Shown: positions 32,771 through 43,445, counted from the stretch's first letter. The stretch is DNA of 64,000 nt from an uncultured Rhizobiaceae group bacterium (GCA_937930635.1 CALHCF010000020.1:1-64000), one strand, 5' to 3'. Notes: generated from the sequence alone by a model not told the origin. Made by a program: numbers and translations.

Positions 32771-35671
32771 TCAGCGCTTGAGCGGATAATCCTGCTGGAG
32801 AGCCTGGAAGGCAATTGCGGCGCTCATTGGTTCACCAAAGGCAAACCCTTGCGCGTATTCGCAGCCAAGATGATGCAATTCCAGGGCATCATTTTCGTCC
32901 TCGGCACCCTCTGCAACCACCTGCATACCAAGGTCGTGGGCCATGCTCACAATCGACTTCAGGATAATCGGCCGGCCCTTTCCTTCCGCGTTGGAAACGA
33001 ATGAGCGGTCGATCTTTATTGTGTCAAAAGGGAACCGCATGAGATGCGAAAGGGATGAATAGCCTGTTCCAAAGTCATCCAGGGACAGCCCGGCACCCAG
33101 ATCTCTCACACGCTTGAGAACCTGAGAGGACTGCTCGGGGTTCTCCATGATCAAAGACTCAGTCAGTTCCAGTTTCAAGGTATTGGGCATGAGATGGCTG
33201 CGCGACATTACTGTTTTAACATCGTTGATGAGGTCATGGCGAAGCAATTGGCGGCTAGAGATATTGACACTGACAAAGATTGGTACGTTGCCCAGCTTGA
33301 CCTGCCATTCGGCAAGTTCAGTGGCCGCACGTTCCAGCGCAAACAGGCCCAACGGGATGATAAGGCCGGTTTTTTCAGCCAGAGGTATGAAGTCGCTTGG
33401 CGAGATAAGCCCCTTTACGGGATGGTGCCAGCGCATCAGTGCTTCAAAGCCCGCGACGGCTTTCGTGTCGAGCTGAATGATGGGCTGGTAAAACATCTCG
33501 ATTTCGTTGCGATCCAGTGCGCGCCGCAATTCTGACTCCATGTGAACTGCCGGAGTTTGCTGCGAGCGGAAGGCCGGGCGGAAAGGTTCAATCCTGTCAC
33601 CGCCTACCCGCTTGGCCTGGAACATGGCAATCTCGCCATCCTTGATCATGTCTTCGGCGCTGGTCTGTTCTGCTGCCCAGCTCACCAGACCAATCGAGGC
33701 TGTAATAAAAATCTCCTGATCGGAAAAGTTCACCGGTGCCTTCAGGGAGCGTCTCAGGGCTTCGGCAAACAGGGCGACCTTGTCCGGGTCGTCTTCAGAA
33801 AGCAGCAGCAAGGCAAACTGGTCGCCGTTAAGGCGAGAAAGTGAATCCTGAGGTTTCAAAATCCGACCCAGACGCCGTGCCATGGTCAACAATATGGAGT
33901 CACCCACTGCAAGTCCCATGGCCTCGTTGATCTGCGCGAAACGATCAAGATCGATAATAAAAACGGTGGGCCTCAAATTGGCGTCCGTCTTTGCCAGAGA
34001 CATGGCACTGTCGAGACGGTCAAGAAACAGTTTGCGGTTCGGCAATCCGGTCAGGTTATCATGAACGGCATCATGAAGCAGTCGCTCGCGGGCGACCCGC
34101 TGTTCTGTCACATCGGTAATGGTGCCCACACAACGCAGCACTTCTCCATCGCTCCCAACCACCGGGCGTGCGCGCACTGAAAGCCAGTGATATTGGCCAC
34201 TTGATGCGCGCAGGCGGAAATCCTGGACAATACGTCCGCGGCGATGGTCGAGTATGACATCAAGCGTGGATTTGAAGCGATCCCGGTCTTCGGGGTGCAG
34301 CAGTACCAGCCATTTATTTGGCGAGCCGTTGATTTCCTGTTCTTTCAGGCCAAGCTGCGAAGCAATCTCAGGGCCGGTAAAAATTTCATCCCGGTCAACA
34401 TCCCAGTCCCAGACCGCATCGCCAGCGCCGGTAAGCGCCAATGCCTGACGTTCAATGTCACTCACCAGCCCCTGGATCAGTGCCCCGCCGGCAAAGGCGT
34501 GCTGCATCACTGTAAAGGATATCAGCAGGACAATCAGGACCAGCCCTCCACCAAGAGCTGGCTGGATAATGTCGTTGTCCAATTGCCCTGTTACGGTCAG
34601 CCAGCCGCCCGCAAGCCACGCAAGGATAAGCAACCATGTCGGTATCAGGAGAATTGCCCGATCAAACCCGCGAACGCCCAGAACCAGAATGAGAAGAAGA
34701 CCAGCAACTGCAGTTGCTGCAAAGGAGATGCGGGCAATGCCTGCAGCCTTTGATGGTGCAAAAACTGCCACGCCAAACAAGACCACCAGGCCCAAAAGCC
34801 AGGCCATGACAAGGTAGTTGTAACGGTTATTCCATCGGTTCAGATGCAGATAGGCATAGAGGAAAACAATCAAACTGGCGGCGAGGAATACTTCAGTACC
34901 GGCACGCCAATTGTTCAAATCACCGGGAGCCAGTGAGACAATTTTTGTAATGAACCCGAAATCGACACAGACATAGGCCAGCACCGCCCAGGCAAGGGCA
35001 GCAGTTGCCGGGAACATGGCTGAACCCTTGACCACAAACAAAATGGTCAAAAAAACGGCCAGCAAACCCGCAATACCAAGCACAATACCTTCATAGAGCG
35101 TAAAGCTGTTGACCGTGTCCTTATAGGCTTCCGGCTCCCACAAGGTGAGCAGCGGGACAGAATCACTGGCCATTTCGGCAACAAAGGTGACAACCGTTCC
35201 CGGGTTCAGTGTTATCCGGAATACGTCAGCATCGGCGTCCGGCTGCCGGTCCAGAGAAAAGCCTTCGCTGGGTGTGATCGATGCGATACGCTGATTGCCC
35301 AGATCAGGCCAGAACAAGCCGGAACCGGCCAGCCGGAAATGGGGCGCAACGATTAGCCGGTCAATCTGCTGGTCTGATGTATTGGCCAGAGCAAAAGCAA
35401 ACCAGTTACCGGTTGTTGTTTCAGAATCAGACCGCACCTCAATGCGATTGATCACGCCATCGGCATCCGGTGCTGTGGTGACCTGGATCTGGGTTCCCTT
35501 GCCGGGAAAAAGTTCCAGCGCATCAGTCAGGTCGATTGCGGCCTTGTCGAGAGAAACATCCACCGGCTCAAAGGCATTGGCAGTGGCGGAGCCTGCCAGA
35601 AACACAAGCACCAGCAAGAGGCGAGAAATAACGGCATAAACCGTATGGATGATCTGTTTCCCGTGGATCAT
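32771..35671 (-). CDS. Membrane GGDEF-EAL protein: likely c-di-GMP phosphodiesterase
   Basis: 966 residues from ATG 35671, chosen for its clean signal peptide (MIHGKQIIHTVYAVISR to NAFEP); an earlier start adds 32. A periplasmic domain (about 35-185) and seven membrane helices (about 190-395) resemble 7TMR-DISM sensors. Then come a PAS/PAC domain (GDAVWDWDVDRDE), a GGDEF domain whose signature is degenerate (NGDQF), and an EAL domain with catalytic residues intact (EALMRW, ELTES, DDFGTGYSSL, KIDRSF, AEGAE). Likely outcome is c-di-GMP breakdown with a non-catalytic GGDEF. The input signal is unknown. Confidence 0.9.
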   Translation of the reverse strand: MIHGKQIIHTVYAVISRLLLVLVFLAGSATANAFEPVDVSLDKAAIDLTDALELFPGKGTQIQVTTAPDADGVINRIEVRSDSETTTGNWFAFALANTSDQQIDRLIVAPHFRLAGSGLFWPDLGNQRIASITPSEGFSLDRQPDADADVFRITLNPGTVVTFVAEMASDSVPLLTLWEPEAYKDTVNSFTLYEGIVLGIAGLLAVFLTILFVVKGSAMFPATAALAWAVLAYVCVDFGFITKIVSLAPGDLNNWRAGTEVFLAASLIVFLYAYLHLNRWNNRYNYLVMAWLLGLVVLFGVAVFAPSKAAGIARISFAATAVAGLLLILVLGVRGFDRAILLIPTWLLILAWLAGGWLTVTGQLDNDIIQPALGGGLVLIVLLISFTVMQHAFAGGALIQGLVSDIERQALALTGAGDAVWDWDVDRDEIFTGPEIASQLGLKEQEINGSPNKWLVLLHPEDRDRFKSTLDVILDHRRGRIVQDFRLRASSGQYHWLSVRARPVVGSDGEVLRCVGTITDVTEQRVARERLLHDAVHDNLTGLPNRKLFLDRLDSAMSLAKTDANLRPTVFIIDLDRFAQINEAMGLAVGDSILLTMARRLGRILKPQDSLSRLNGDQFALLLLSEDDPDKVALFAEALRRSLKAPVNFSDQEIFITASIGLVSWAAEQTSAEDMIKDGEIAMFQAKRVGGDRIEPFRPAFRSQQTPAVHMESELRRALDRNEIEMFYQPIIQLDTKAVAGFEALMRWHHPVKGLISPSDFIPLAEKTGLIIPLGLFALERAATELAEWQVKLGNVPIFVSVNISSRQLLRHDLINDVKTVMSRSHLMPNTLKLELTESLIMENPEQSSQVLKRVRDLGAGLSLDDFGTGYSSLSHLMRFPFDTIKIDRSFVSNAEGKGRPIILKSIVSMAHDLGMQVVAEGAEDENDALELHHLGCEYAQGFAFGEPMSAAIAFQALQQDYPLKR

Positions 35672-35763
35672 GCTGACCGTTTGCGTCCCTCTCCTCGCTA
35701 TCATCTGATACGCCAGACCTTGCCAAACGTAAACGCCAGTAAGCATTGAAGTTGGGGGTAGAA

Positions 35764-36366
35764 TCACGGGGAGATAATGGGAGCAGGATCGTCTGCAAGG
35801 CGAGCAAACAACATATGGTCACGCCAGGCACCGTTAATTTTCAGATAGGCCCGCGCTGTCCCTTCCTTTTGAAAGCCACAGGAAAGCAGAAGTCTTTGCG
35901 AGCGTTGATTATCCAATACAGTTGCAGCTTCTATACGATGCAGCTTGTGGTAGTCGAAGGCGGCCAGGCAAACTGCATTGACTGCTTCCGACATGTAGCC
36001 TTTGCCAGCATAGGGTTCGCCCATCCAATAGCCCAGCGTTGCCGTGTCGGAAACGCCACGGCGAAGGTTGCTGAGTGTTATGCCGCCCAGAAGCTGTTTT
36101 GGATCTGCGTGATCAAACAGGAACCAGGGCAGGCCACGTCCGGCAGTGATGTCAGCTTCATGCCGTCTCATCCGGGCCCTGTAGGAAGCCCGTGAAAGTT
36201 CATCGGTTGTCCATTGTGGTTCATAAGGCCTGAGGAACTCGGCACTGCGGCGCCGAAGCTCTGCCCAGGCCAGATAATTGTCCATTGTAGGGCGGCGCAG
36301 AATCAGTCTTTCGGTTTGCAGTTCGTCAGGTGGAGCATTTCGATTGGTGAAATTCAGAAGGCGCAT
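35764..36366 (-). CDS. GNAT-family acetyltransferase, RimJ/RimL-like
   Basis: 200 residues from ATG 36366, just past the peptidase stop. LQTERLILRRPTMDNYLAWAEL, GYWMGEPYAGKGYMSEAVNA (acetyl-CoA loop) and IEAATVLDNQRSQRLLLSCGFQKEG are diagnostic of RimJ/RimL-type N-acetyltransferases. The natural substrate (ribosomal protein or small molecule) cannot be read. It is likely the last gene of an operon with the M16 peptidase. Confidence 0.9.
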   Translation of the reverse strand: MRLLNFTNRNAPPDELQTERLILRRPTMDNYLAWAELRRRSAEFLRPYEPQWTTDELSRASYRARMRRHEADITAGRGLPWFLFDHADPKQLLGGITLSNLRRGVSDTATLGYWMGEPYAGKGYMSEAVNAVCLAAFDYHKLHRIEAATVLDNQRSQRLLLSCGFQKEGTARAYLKINGAWRDHMLFARLADDPAPIISP

Positions 36367-36376
36367 CCAAGCCGCC

Positions 36377-37732
36377 CTACTGTGCCGCGTGCTGCAGATC
36401 TGCGCCCAGCTGTGCAGCGATTTCACTATGCGAAGGCAACTGTTCGATAGGGCCGATTGCCGCGATGGTTGGATTGCTTTCGCTGAACAACCGGGCAGCA
36501 AGATCGCGTAATCGTTCTACGCTCAGCGCATTCAGCCGATCCATGAGTTCTTCATTGGAAATTGGGCGGCCAAACAGCAAAATTTGCCGTGCTATCTGTC
36601 CGGCGCGTGAAGCCGGGCTTTCCAGGCTCATCATCAGGCCAGCGCTGATCTGCGCCCGTGCCCGGTCCAGTTCATCCTGTTCAATGCGTTCTCCGGCCTG
36701 ACGCAGCTGTTCCAGAATGAGTGGAACGAGTTCGGGAATATCGGAGCTTTCGGTGGCGGCGTGAATGCCGAACAGACCCGTGTCTGAAAAACCCCAGTGG
36801 AATGCATAAACGGAATAGCAAAGGCCGCGCTTTTCGCGAACTTCCTGGAACAGCCGGGAAGACATGCCTCCGCCCATGAGGGTGGACAGGACCTGTGAAG
36901 CGTAGAAGTCCCGGGCATGGTAGGCGCGTCCTTCAAAACCCAGAACAATCTGGGCTTCCATCAGGTCCTTCTGCAACCGCATTTGACCGCCGTGGTAGAT
37001 GCCCGCTTCCGGTTCGCGGGTAGATGTCTTGTCAAAGCCTGAAAAACGGCTTTCAGCCATTTTTACAATAGCATCGTGATCCACGGCACCTGATGCCGCC
37101 AACACCATGTTGGATCCGTGATAATGGTCGCCAAGATATTGGCGCAGGCTGTTTGCTCCGAAGGATTTGACCGTCTCTGGTGTACCCATAATCGGTCGAC
37201 CAAGTGCTTGATTGGCAAAGGCTGTGGACTGGAACTGATCAAATACCACGTCTTCCGGGCTGTCCTGTGCGGCCCCTATTTCCTGAAGGATAACATGCTG
37301 TTCGCGCGCAAGCTCGGTCTCATCGAAAAGCGAGTCGGTCAAAATGTCAGCCAGGATGTCGACCGCCAGGGGCACATCATCTTTCAGTACCCGTGCATAA
37401 AACGATGTTGTTTCCACGCTGGTCGCCGCGTTCACATCTCCGCCGACATTCTCGATTTGCACTGCAATATCGCGAGCTGTGCGGCTGGAGGTTCCCTTAA
37501 ACGCCATGTGCTCAAGTAAATGAGATATACCATGTTCGCCGGGTCTTTCGTCGCGTGAACCGGCTTTGACCCAAACTCCCAAAGCGGCGCTTTCCAGATG
37601 CTCCATGCGATCCGTTACAATCATCATGCCGTTTTTCAGCGTGGTGATTTCCACATTTCGGGGCAGGGGAGCCGCGGCGTCCTCAGCGGAGCCGTTCTGG
37701 TTGGGAATCTCGTTTCTTTGATTAGTACGCAT
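36377..37732 (-). CDS. M16-family zinc peptidase (processing-peptidase-like)
   Basis: 451 residues. The inverted zinc motif HLLEHMAFKGT (HxxEH) and the downstream Glu region (ELAREQHVILQEI) are present. VWVKAGSRDERPGEHGISH and GGGMSSRLFQEVREKRGLCYSVYAF are typical of the bacterial relatives of mitochondrial processing peptidase. There is no signal peptide, so it may be cytoplasmic. It follows thrC by 43 nt. Confidence 0.94.
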   Translation of the reverse strand: MRTNQRNEIPNQNGSAEDAAAPLPRNVEITTLKNGMMIVTDRMEHLESAALGVWVKAGSRDERPGEHGISHLLEHMAFKGTSSRTARDIAVQIENVGGDVNAATSVETTSFYARVLKDDVPLAVDILADILTDSLFDETELAREQHVILQEIGAAQDSPEDVVFDQFQSTAFANQALGRPIMGTPETVKSFGANSLRQYLGDHYHGSNMVLAASGAVDHDAIVKMAESRFSGFDKTSTREPEAGIYHGGQMRLQKDLMEAQIVLGFEGRAYHARDFYASQVLSTLMGGGMSSRLFQEVREKRGLCYSVYAFHWGFSDTGLFGIHAATESSDIPELVPLILEQLRQAGERIEQDELDRARAQISAGLMMSLESPASRAGQIARQILLFGRPISNEELMDRLNALSVERLRDLAARLFSESNPTIAAIGPIEQLPSHSEIAAQLGADLQHAAQ

Positions 37733-37775
37733 GTACGCAACGCCTCCTAAAGCGTCTCACTTTGACGTCGACTTT

Positions 37776-39173
37776 TTAAGAACCGGCGCGGGTATGGGTC
37801 GAAATGAAGTTCTCAACCAATTGCAGGTCGTTCGCCAGCACTGTGAAACGTTCCTCACCCTGCATCAAGTTTTTGTTTCGTGCCGGCAGGGCGGGATGAT
37901 GGCCACTGGCTGCATACACTGCATCGGGAAACTTTGCAGGGTGCGCTGTGGCCAGCACAATCATGGGAGCATTTGAAAGCCGTTTACGGCGCGCAACATC
38001 AACACCCACTGCGGTATGGGGGTCCAGCAGATACCCGCTATCGCGGTAAACCGTTTTGATGGTGGCTGCTACGGCTGTTTCGTCGCTGCGGCCGGCATCG
38101 AAGCCTTCTTTGATTGCAGAGAGCGTATTTTCAGCCAGTGTGAACGATCCAGACTGGCCAAGTGACGACATGGACCGCTTGACTTCCTCATGATCGCCGC
38201 CCGATGCGTCATACAGCAGGCGCTCAAAATTTGAGGATACCTGAATATCCATGCTGGGAGATGTAGTTGCATGAACGCCAGCAGTTTCATAGCGCCCGGT
38301 TTCCAGCGTCCGCGCCAGGATATCATTTGAATTGGTTGCAATAATCAGCTGATCAATCGGCAAGCCCATACGTTTGGCAACGTAACCAGCGAAAATATCA
38401 CCAAAATTACCCGTAGGGACTGTAAATGATACCGGGCGATGCGGCCCGTCCAACGCCACGCTGGCCGTGAAATAGTAGACGATCTGAGCCATGATGCGAC
38501 CCCAGTTGATCGAGTTCACGCCTGACAGATTATACGTGTCTCGAAAACTGTGGTGGTTAAACATGGCCTTCAATAATGATTGGCAATCATCAAAATTTCC
38601 ATCGATCGCGAGAGCATGGACATTGGCATCCTTTACGCCGGTCATTTGCCAACGCTGAACATCGGATACCTTGCCATCGGGAAACAGGATGAAAATGTCC
38701 GAATTATCACGCCCGCGAAACGCTTCGATTGCTGCGCCACCGGTATCGCCGGAGGTAGCCCCCACAATGGTCAGCCGATCACCCCTTTGTGCAAGGATAT
38801 GATCAACGATGCGTGCCAGTAGCTGCATGGCGACATCTTTGAATGCCATTGTTGGTCCGTGGAACAGTTCAAGTATCCATTCATTTGAACCGGTTTGAAC
38901 CAGCGGTGTTACGGCAGGGTGTTGAAAGCTTGCATAAGCCTCATCGACCATATGCTCGAAATCCGGTTTCGGGATTTCGTCGCCTACGAACGGAGCCAGA
39001 ACCGACTTTGTGATGTCCTGATAGGACTTGCCAGCCAGGCCGCGAATGGTGGCCTTGTCCAATTGCGGCCAGATTTCCGGTACATAGAGACCGCCATCCC
39101 GGGCAAGACCGGCCAGAACCGCGTCACAAAAACCGAGCGTGGGGGCTTGCCCTCTTGTGCTGATGTATTTCAT
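37776..39173 (-). CDS. thrC: Threonine synthase
   Basis: 465 residues. MKYISTRGQAPTLGFCDAVL is the classic start; the PLP Lys is in FHGPTMAFKDVAMQ; GATSGDTGGAAIEAF binds the phosphate; SGVNSINWGRI and PTGNFGDIFAG are conserved. It converts O-phosphohomoserine to threonine, using the product of thrB (29027-29989). Confidence 0.96.
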   Translation of the reverse strand: MKYISTRGQAPTLGFCDAVLAGLARDGGLYVPEIWPQLDKATIRGLAGKSYQDITKSVLAPFVGDEIPKPDFEHMVDEAYASFQHPAVTPLVQTGSNEWILELFHGPTMAFKDVAMQLLARIVDHILAQRGDRLTIVGATSGDTGGAAIEAFRGRDNSDIFILFPDGKVSDVQRWQMTGVKDANVHALAIDGNFDDCQSLLKAMFNHHSFRDTYNLSGVNSINWGRIMAQIVYYFTASVALDGPHRPVSFTVPTGNFGDIFAGYVAKRMGLPIDQLIIATNSNDILARTLETGRYETAGVHATTSPSMDIQVSSNFERLLYDASGGDHEEVKRSMSSLGQSGSFTLAENTLSAIKEGFDAGRSDETAVAATIKTVYRDSGYLLDPHTAVGVDVARRKRLSNAPMIVLATAHPAKFPDAVYAASGHHPALPARNKNLMQGEERFTVLANDLQLVENFISTHTRAGS

Positions 39174-39340
39174 GGAACCTGTGTGGATCGCCGCAAGGTT
39201 GAACCGGTGAGATGATGACGGGAAACTTATGGGGAGCGGGTTGTGAATTACAAGCTAATAGAACATGAAAGCAAGCGGAGATTACTCGCCTATGGTGTTT
39301 TCGCCTGATATAAGCCCTTTTTGAGTGGGCAAAAACAAGA

Positions 39341-40027
39341 GTGACGGTTCGAGTTTTGAAAATCAGATCAAAAAACGTACGGGGCATCTGTCTCACCAAC
39401 AAGGGTGTCGCTATCGCGGCTTTGTTGGCACTATCAGCGTGTCAGACTGCGGGTTCCGGTGGCATTTTGGGCAGCGTGCTGCCCGGTAGCGGGGATAAGA
39501 AACAGGAAGTGGCTGCTGTTGCTGACCCTGACGCCAGCCAGTCGGTGCCTGCCCGTCCTGGACAAAACCCCAATGCCCGCACCCGGTTGATAAACACGCA
39601 AAATTCGTTGTCCGACTATTGTCCGGCAGTGCGTATTCGTGCCGGGACCGAGACGTTCCGCGTCAGACCCAAAGGGGCTGACAAGGAAGACAGCAGCAAT
39701 GTGCGCTATCAGGCTACGATTACCAAAGTGGCGCGTGAATGCGCGTATGTGGGACAAAACCTGGAAATCAAGGTCGGTGCCAAAGGACGGGCAATTACGG
39801 GCCCATCCGGTCAGGCTGGTGAATTTGCAATGCCCATTCGTGTTGCTGTGACCGAAGGAGGCGAAACCATTTATTCGCAACTCTATCGCACCAAGGCCAC
39901 TATTTCCGATGGAAAGACCAATACCCAGTTTTCGTTTGTTGACGACAAAGTGGTCATCCCGGCGCCCAAACGAACCAATGTCCGTGTTTTCATCGGTTTC
40001 GACGAAGGGCCTTACAACACTCCCTAG
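39341..40027 (+). CDS. Alphaproteobacterial lipoprotein of unknown function
   Basis: 228 residues from GTG 39341; no ATG lies near the signal peptide. VAIAALLALSACQTAGSGG is a lipoprotein signal with the lipidated Cys about residue 34. The mature part has a Pro/Asp-rich linker, then SDYCPAVRIRAGTETFRV, ARECAYVGQNLEIKVG and TVRVFIGFDEGP-like segments, probably a beta-rich domain with one Cys pair. Similar hypothetical lipoproteins occur in rhizobia. Function not known. Confidence 0.75.
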   Translation: MTVRVLKIRSKNVRGICLTNKGVAIAALLALSACQTAGSGGILGSVLPGSGDKKQEVAAVADPDASQSVPARPGQNPNARTRLINTQNSLSDYCPAVRIRAGTETFRVRPKGADKEDSSNVRYQATITKVARECAYVGQNLEIKVGAKGRAITGPSGQAGEFAMPIRVAVTEGGETIYSQLYRTKATISDGKTNTQFSFVDDKVVIPAPKRTNVRVFIGFDEGPYNTP

Positions 40028-40109
40028 ATTGGTTTCCTTCTCTCGCAATCAATCCGGTTAGTTCGGCTTCGTGACCAATCTTGTAGCGCTGCGGGCTGGA
40101 TAGAAAACG

Positions 40110-41033
40110 TTACTGCTTTTGTTTGCCAGCTGCGGACCAGTTTGTGCCATCTGAAAGGCCCAGATGGATAACGGGCGAACCGGTTTCGTCATCCGTCAAA
40201 GTTGTTGAGATTGCCTGACTGATGGGGGCGGGCAGTTTGATATTTGCCAATTCCATCAGTGTTTTCTGGTTGTTGGCAGCTCCCTCAAACTTCATGATCC
40301 GCAGTGCGCGACGGTCGCCGCTGGGGAGGGCGAGATCGGTAACGCCATCGCCATCGAAGTCCTCCATCGCAGAAAGACGCTGCTCGCGTGAACCAATGGC
40401 GTGGTTGGAAAAGCCGTGTAGTTCGGCAGACAGTTCCAGTTTTCCCTTGCTCCAACGCCAGAAATTCAAGGTACCACCAATGTGAGGTGTGACGACTTCT
40501 GCAATCTGCGTGCTGCCGTCTCCATCAAAATCTGCGATGCCGGCAATATTGCGCCAGCGATTGGCGCGCCCGATAAAGGGTGTTTGTGTTACCAGTTCGA
40601 GCTTGTTTTCCACCAGGCCGAAAATGGCAATTGAAGCGCCTTCGCTGGTATCGGATAGAATGGTTATGACATGAATTTTGCCGAACCCGTCGAAATCGTA
40701 GAGCCGGGGAGTACGATCCTCAAATACCTGATTTTGTGGGAGTTCAAAGGTGAGTTTCCCATGTTTGCTGGTATTGACCACCAGCCGCGCGGCTTCGACA
40801 GCATCGCCTAAAATGGCATGGGCATAGCGTTTGGTCGGCTTGTCATACCAAGCTGATAGAATATCGCCTTTCACATCCGCAATGGCTTGATGTCCATCGA
40901 CCAGACCATCTGGCGCCTTGGGTCCTTCATCTTCCACTTTGAAGGCCGGTGCCGGTGCTAGGGTCCACTCCTGCGCATGGGCGCAATTACACAAGGCTGC
41001 AAGAGCCACCACCATTCCAAGAAATCTAACCAT
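40110..41033 (-). CDS. FG-GAP/VCBS-repeat exported protein
   Basis: 307 residues with a signal peptide (ends NCAHAQE). Repeats with Asp-rich loops, DFDGDGSTQIAEVV and DFDGDGVTDLALPS, plus LYDFDGFGKIHVI, are FG-GAP/VCBS calcium-binding-like beta-propeller blades. It is likely periplasmic or secreted; the ligand is unknown. Its start overlaps the 3' end of the ribB gene by 8 nt, so it is translated from the same message as aroC and ribB. Confidence 0.82.
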   Translation of the reverse strand: MVRFLGMVVALAALCNCAHAQEWTLAPAPAFKVEDEGPKAPDGLVDGHQAIADVKGDILSAWYDKPTKRYAHAILGDAVEAARLVVNTSKHGKLTFELPQNQVFEDRTPRLYDFDGFGKIHVITILSDTSEGASIAIFGLVENKLELVTQTPFIGRANRWRNIAGIADFDGDGSTQIAEVVTPHIGGTLNFWRWSKGKLELSAELHGFSNHAIGSREQRLSAMEDFDGDGVTDLALPSGDRRALRIMKFEGAANNQKTLMELANIKLPAPISQAISTTLTDDETGSPVIHLGLSDGTNWSAAGKQKQ

Positions 41034-42162
41034 CTGAAATTATAGTCTCGCTGATCTCGATGCCAAATCCGCCCAAGCCGACATAATGTCGTTCCCGGGA
41101 AGCCAGTAGCTTAATGGATGCCACACCCAAATCTTTCAGGATCTGGGCACCCATACCGATTTCGTGCCATTCTTCCTTTCGGCTTCGCGCAGCGCCATGG
41201 GCCTCGCGCTCATCACCAAAAGCTGCTGTTTTGTCGCTGGATCCATTTTCATCATGGCGAATACCGCCTCCAGGTACGCCCACCGACCCTTCACGCAGAT
41301 AGACGACGACACCGCGTCCTTCCTGTTTGATCGCTTCGAGATGATCAACGAGCGCGGTTGAACCGCCAAAGGCATCATCCAGCACGTTTTCTGTATGCAG
41401 TCTCACCATGATATCCTTGCCGTCGCGTATGTCGCCATAGACCACCGCGAGTTGTTGCATGGCATCCCATTGAGTCTGATAGGTTACACACCGTGCTGAT
41501 CCAATGGTTGTATTGATGGCAAATTCATCAACCCTGTCGACCAGCCGCTCCTGCCTTTGCCGGTAGGCAATCAGGTCGGCCACCGTGACTGTTTTCAGGT
41601 TTCTTTCTTTTGCAAAAGCTGCAATTTGGGGGCCGCGCATGACTGTGCCGTCATCGTTGACCAGCTCTGAAATCACGCCAACCGGCGGCAGGTTGGCCAG
41701 CCGGCAAAGATCGACCGCTGCCTCAGTGTGCCCTGAACGGATCAGGACACCACCTTCGCGCGAAACCAATGGGAAAATATGGCCTGGCCGCACAAAATCG
41801 CCAGCACCGGAATTGGGATTGGCAAGACCACGCACTGTGGAGCACCGCTCTTCGGCTGAAATGCCGGTGGTGGTGTCATGTTTGTAATCCACCGAAACTG
41901 TAAAGGCCGTCGAGTGCGGTGCATCGTTTTCTGCAACCATCGGCGCCAGGTTGAGCCGCCGGGCTTCTTCAACCGGCATCGGCGCGCAGACAATACCGGA
42001 CGTGTGGCGGATGATCATTGCCATCTTTTCGGGCGTGCAATGTACTGCTGCAACAATGAGATCGCCTTCGTTCTCGCGATCATCATCATCCATCACGACA
42101 ACAATCTCGCCTTTCTCAAAAGCGCGAATAGCGTCTGCAACCCGTTCCATATCAGAGGTCAT
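41026..42162 (-). CDS. ribB: 3,4-dihydroxy-2-butanone 4-phosphate synthase with degenerate GTP-cyclohydrolase-II-like domain (RibBX type)
   Basis: 378 residues. The RibB half (about 1-205) has the acidic loop [28 protein letters not shown] and [15 protein letters not shown]. The C-terminal half follows the RibA fold ([16 protein letters not shown]) but the zinc-binding Cys of true GTP cyclohydrolase II are not there, so it probably lacks that activity. This matches the RibBX type described in alphaproteobacteria. It supplies the four-carbon unit for riboflavin. Start overlaps the aroC stop (ATGA). Confidence 0.9.
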   Translation of the reverse strand: MTSDMERVADAIRAFEKGEIVVVMDDDDRENEGDLIVAAVHCTPEKMAMIIRHTSGIVCAPMPVEEARRLNLAPMVAENDAPHSTAFTVSVDYKHDTTTGISAEERCSTVRGLANPNSGAGDFVRPGHIFPLVSREGGVLIRSGHTEAAVDLCRLANLPPVGVISELVNDDGTVMRGPQIAAFAKERNLKTVTVADLIAYRQRQERLVDRVDEFAINTTIGSARCVTYQTQWDAMQQLAVVYGDIRDGKDIMVRLHTENVLDDAFGGSTALVDHLEAIKQEGRGVVVYLREGSVGVPGGGIRHDENGSSDKTAAFGDEREAHGAARSRKEEWHEIGMGAQILKDLGVASIKLLASRERHYVGLGGFGIEISETIISDG

Positions 42163-43253
42163 GATGTCGGCTTTCCAATTTGTCCGCGATGGCGCAACAT
42201 ATGGTCTGCAAGCACGCAGGCCATCATCGCTTCACCAATTGGTACGGCTCTGATCCCGACGCAGGGGTCATGCCGCCCTTTGGTCATCACATCGACTTCT
42301 TCTCCCTCGCTCGTAATGCTTGCGCGCGGTGTCAGGATGGAAGAGGTGGGTTTAACTGCGAAGCGCGCAATGACAGGTTGGCCGGAGGAGATGCCGCCCA
42401 ACACGCCACCGGCATGGTTGCTTAAGAAACGTGGTCCATCATTTCCCATGCGAATTTCATCGGCGTTTTCTTCACCGGTGATCGCGGCAGCCTCAAATCC
42501 GTTACCGATCTCGACACCCTTGACTGCGTTGATAGACATGAAAGCTGAGGCGATATCCTGATCGAGTTTCCCGTAGACCGGCGCACCCCAACCGGCAGGG
42601 ACACCTTCTGCCACCACCTCAATCACCGCACCAACGGATGATCCCGCTTTGCGGATACCATCAAGATAGTCCGCCCACTTGGTCGCCATCTCGGCATCAG
42701 GGCCGAAAAACGGATTGTTGTTGACCTCGTCCCAGTCCCACCGGCCACGATCGACTTTGTGCGGGCCGATCTGCACCAGTGCGGCGCGGATTTTGACATT
42801 GGGAACAACCTTGCGCGCAATGGCTCCAGCGGCCACGCGGGCTGCTGTTTCGCGGGCAGAGGAGCGTCCGCCGCCGCGATAATCACGAATGCCGTATTTT
42901 GCATCGTAAGTGTAGTCGGCATGGCCGGGCCGATACCGCTTGGCGATGTCTGAATAGTCTTTCGAACGCTGATCGGTATTTTCTATCAACATCGAAATCG
43001 GTGTGCCGGTGGTTACAAGCCGCGCATCATCCTGCGGCATGACGCCGGAAAGAATTTTCACCGCATCGGCTTCACGGCGCTGGGTGGTGAATTTGGATTG
43101 GCCTGGCTTGCGTTTGTCCAGAAAGGCCTGAACCCAGTCTTCTGAAATTTCCAGACCAGGCGGGCACCCGTCAACGACGCAGCCAAGCGCCGGCCCGTGG
43201 GATTCCCCCCAGGTTGTGAAGCGAAACAGGTGACCAAATGTATTGTGTGACAT
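42159..43253 (-). CDS. aroC: Chorismate synthase
   Basis: 364 residues. All three family signatures are seen: [57 protein letters not shown] region and [10 protein letters not shown]. It forms chorismate from EPSP with reduced FMN as cofactor, the branch point for aromatic amino acids. It leads a leftward run aroC-ribB-FG-GAP gene with overlapping ends. The FMN requirement may explain pairing with riboflavin synthesis. Confidence 0.96.
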   Translation of the reverse strand: MSHNTFGHLFRFTTWGESHGPALGCVVDGCPPGLEISEDWVQAFLDKRKPGQSKFTTQRREADAVKILSGVMPQDDARLVTTGTPISMLIENTDQRSKDYSDIAKRYRPGHADYTYDAKYGIRDYRGGGRSSARETAARVAAGAIARKVVPNVKIRAALVQIGPHKVDRGRWDWDEVNNNPFFGPDAEMATKWADYLDGIRKAGSSVGAVIEVVAEGVPAGWGAPVYGKLDQDIASAFMSINAVKGVEIGNGFEAAAITGEENADEIRMGNDGPRFLSNHAGGVLGGISSGQPVIARFAVKPTSSILTPRASITSEGEEVDVMTKGRHDPCVGIRAVPIGEAMMACVLADHMLRHRGQIGKPTS

Positions 43254-43445
43254 GGGCGAAGACTGATCAAAAAGGTTCGCGTTCTTCTATGGGGAGGGGA
43301 GGGGGTGCGTCAAACCTTGATGAGAATCCAAGACAGGTCCGACACAGTATTTTAACCCCTCAAGGGTAAGTCTAACCCATGTTTTTAGGGAAATTTTTGG
43401 CTTTTCGGGCGGAAGTCCGATCCCAGGAACCAGAGGGCTGAAACC

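Noticed and set aside
42163..43445. FMN riboswitch upstream of the riboflavin gene
   Set aside because: ribB overlaps aroC, leaving no leader, and the region before aroC shows no RFN-like conserved blocks.
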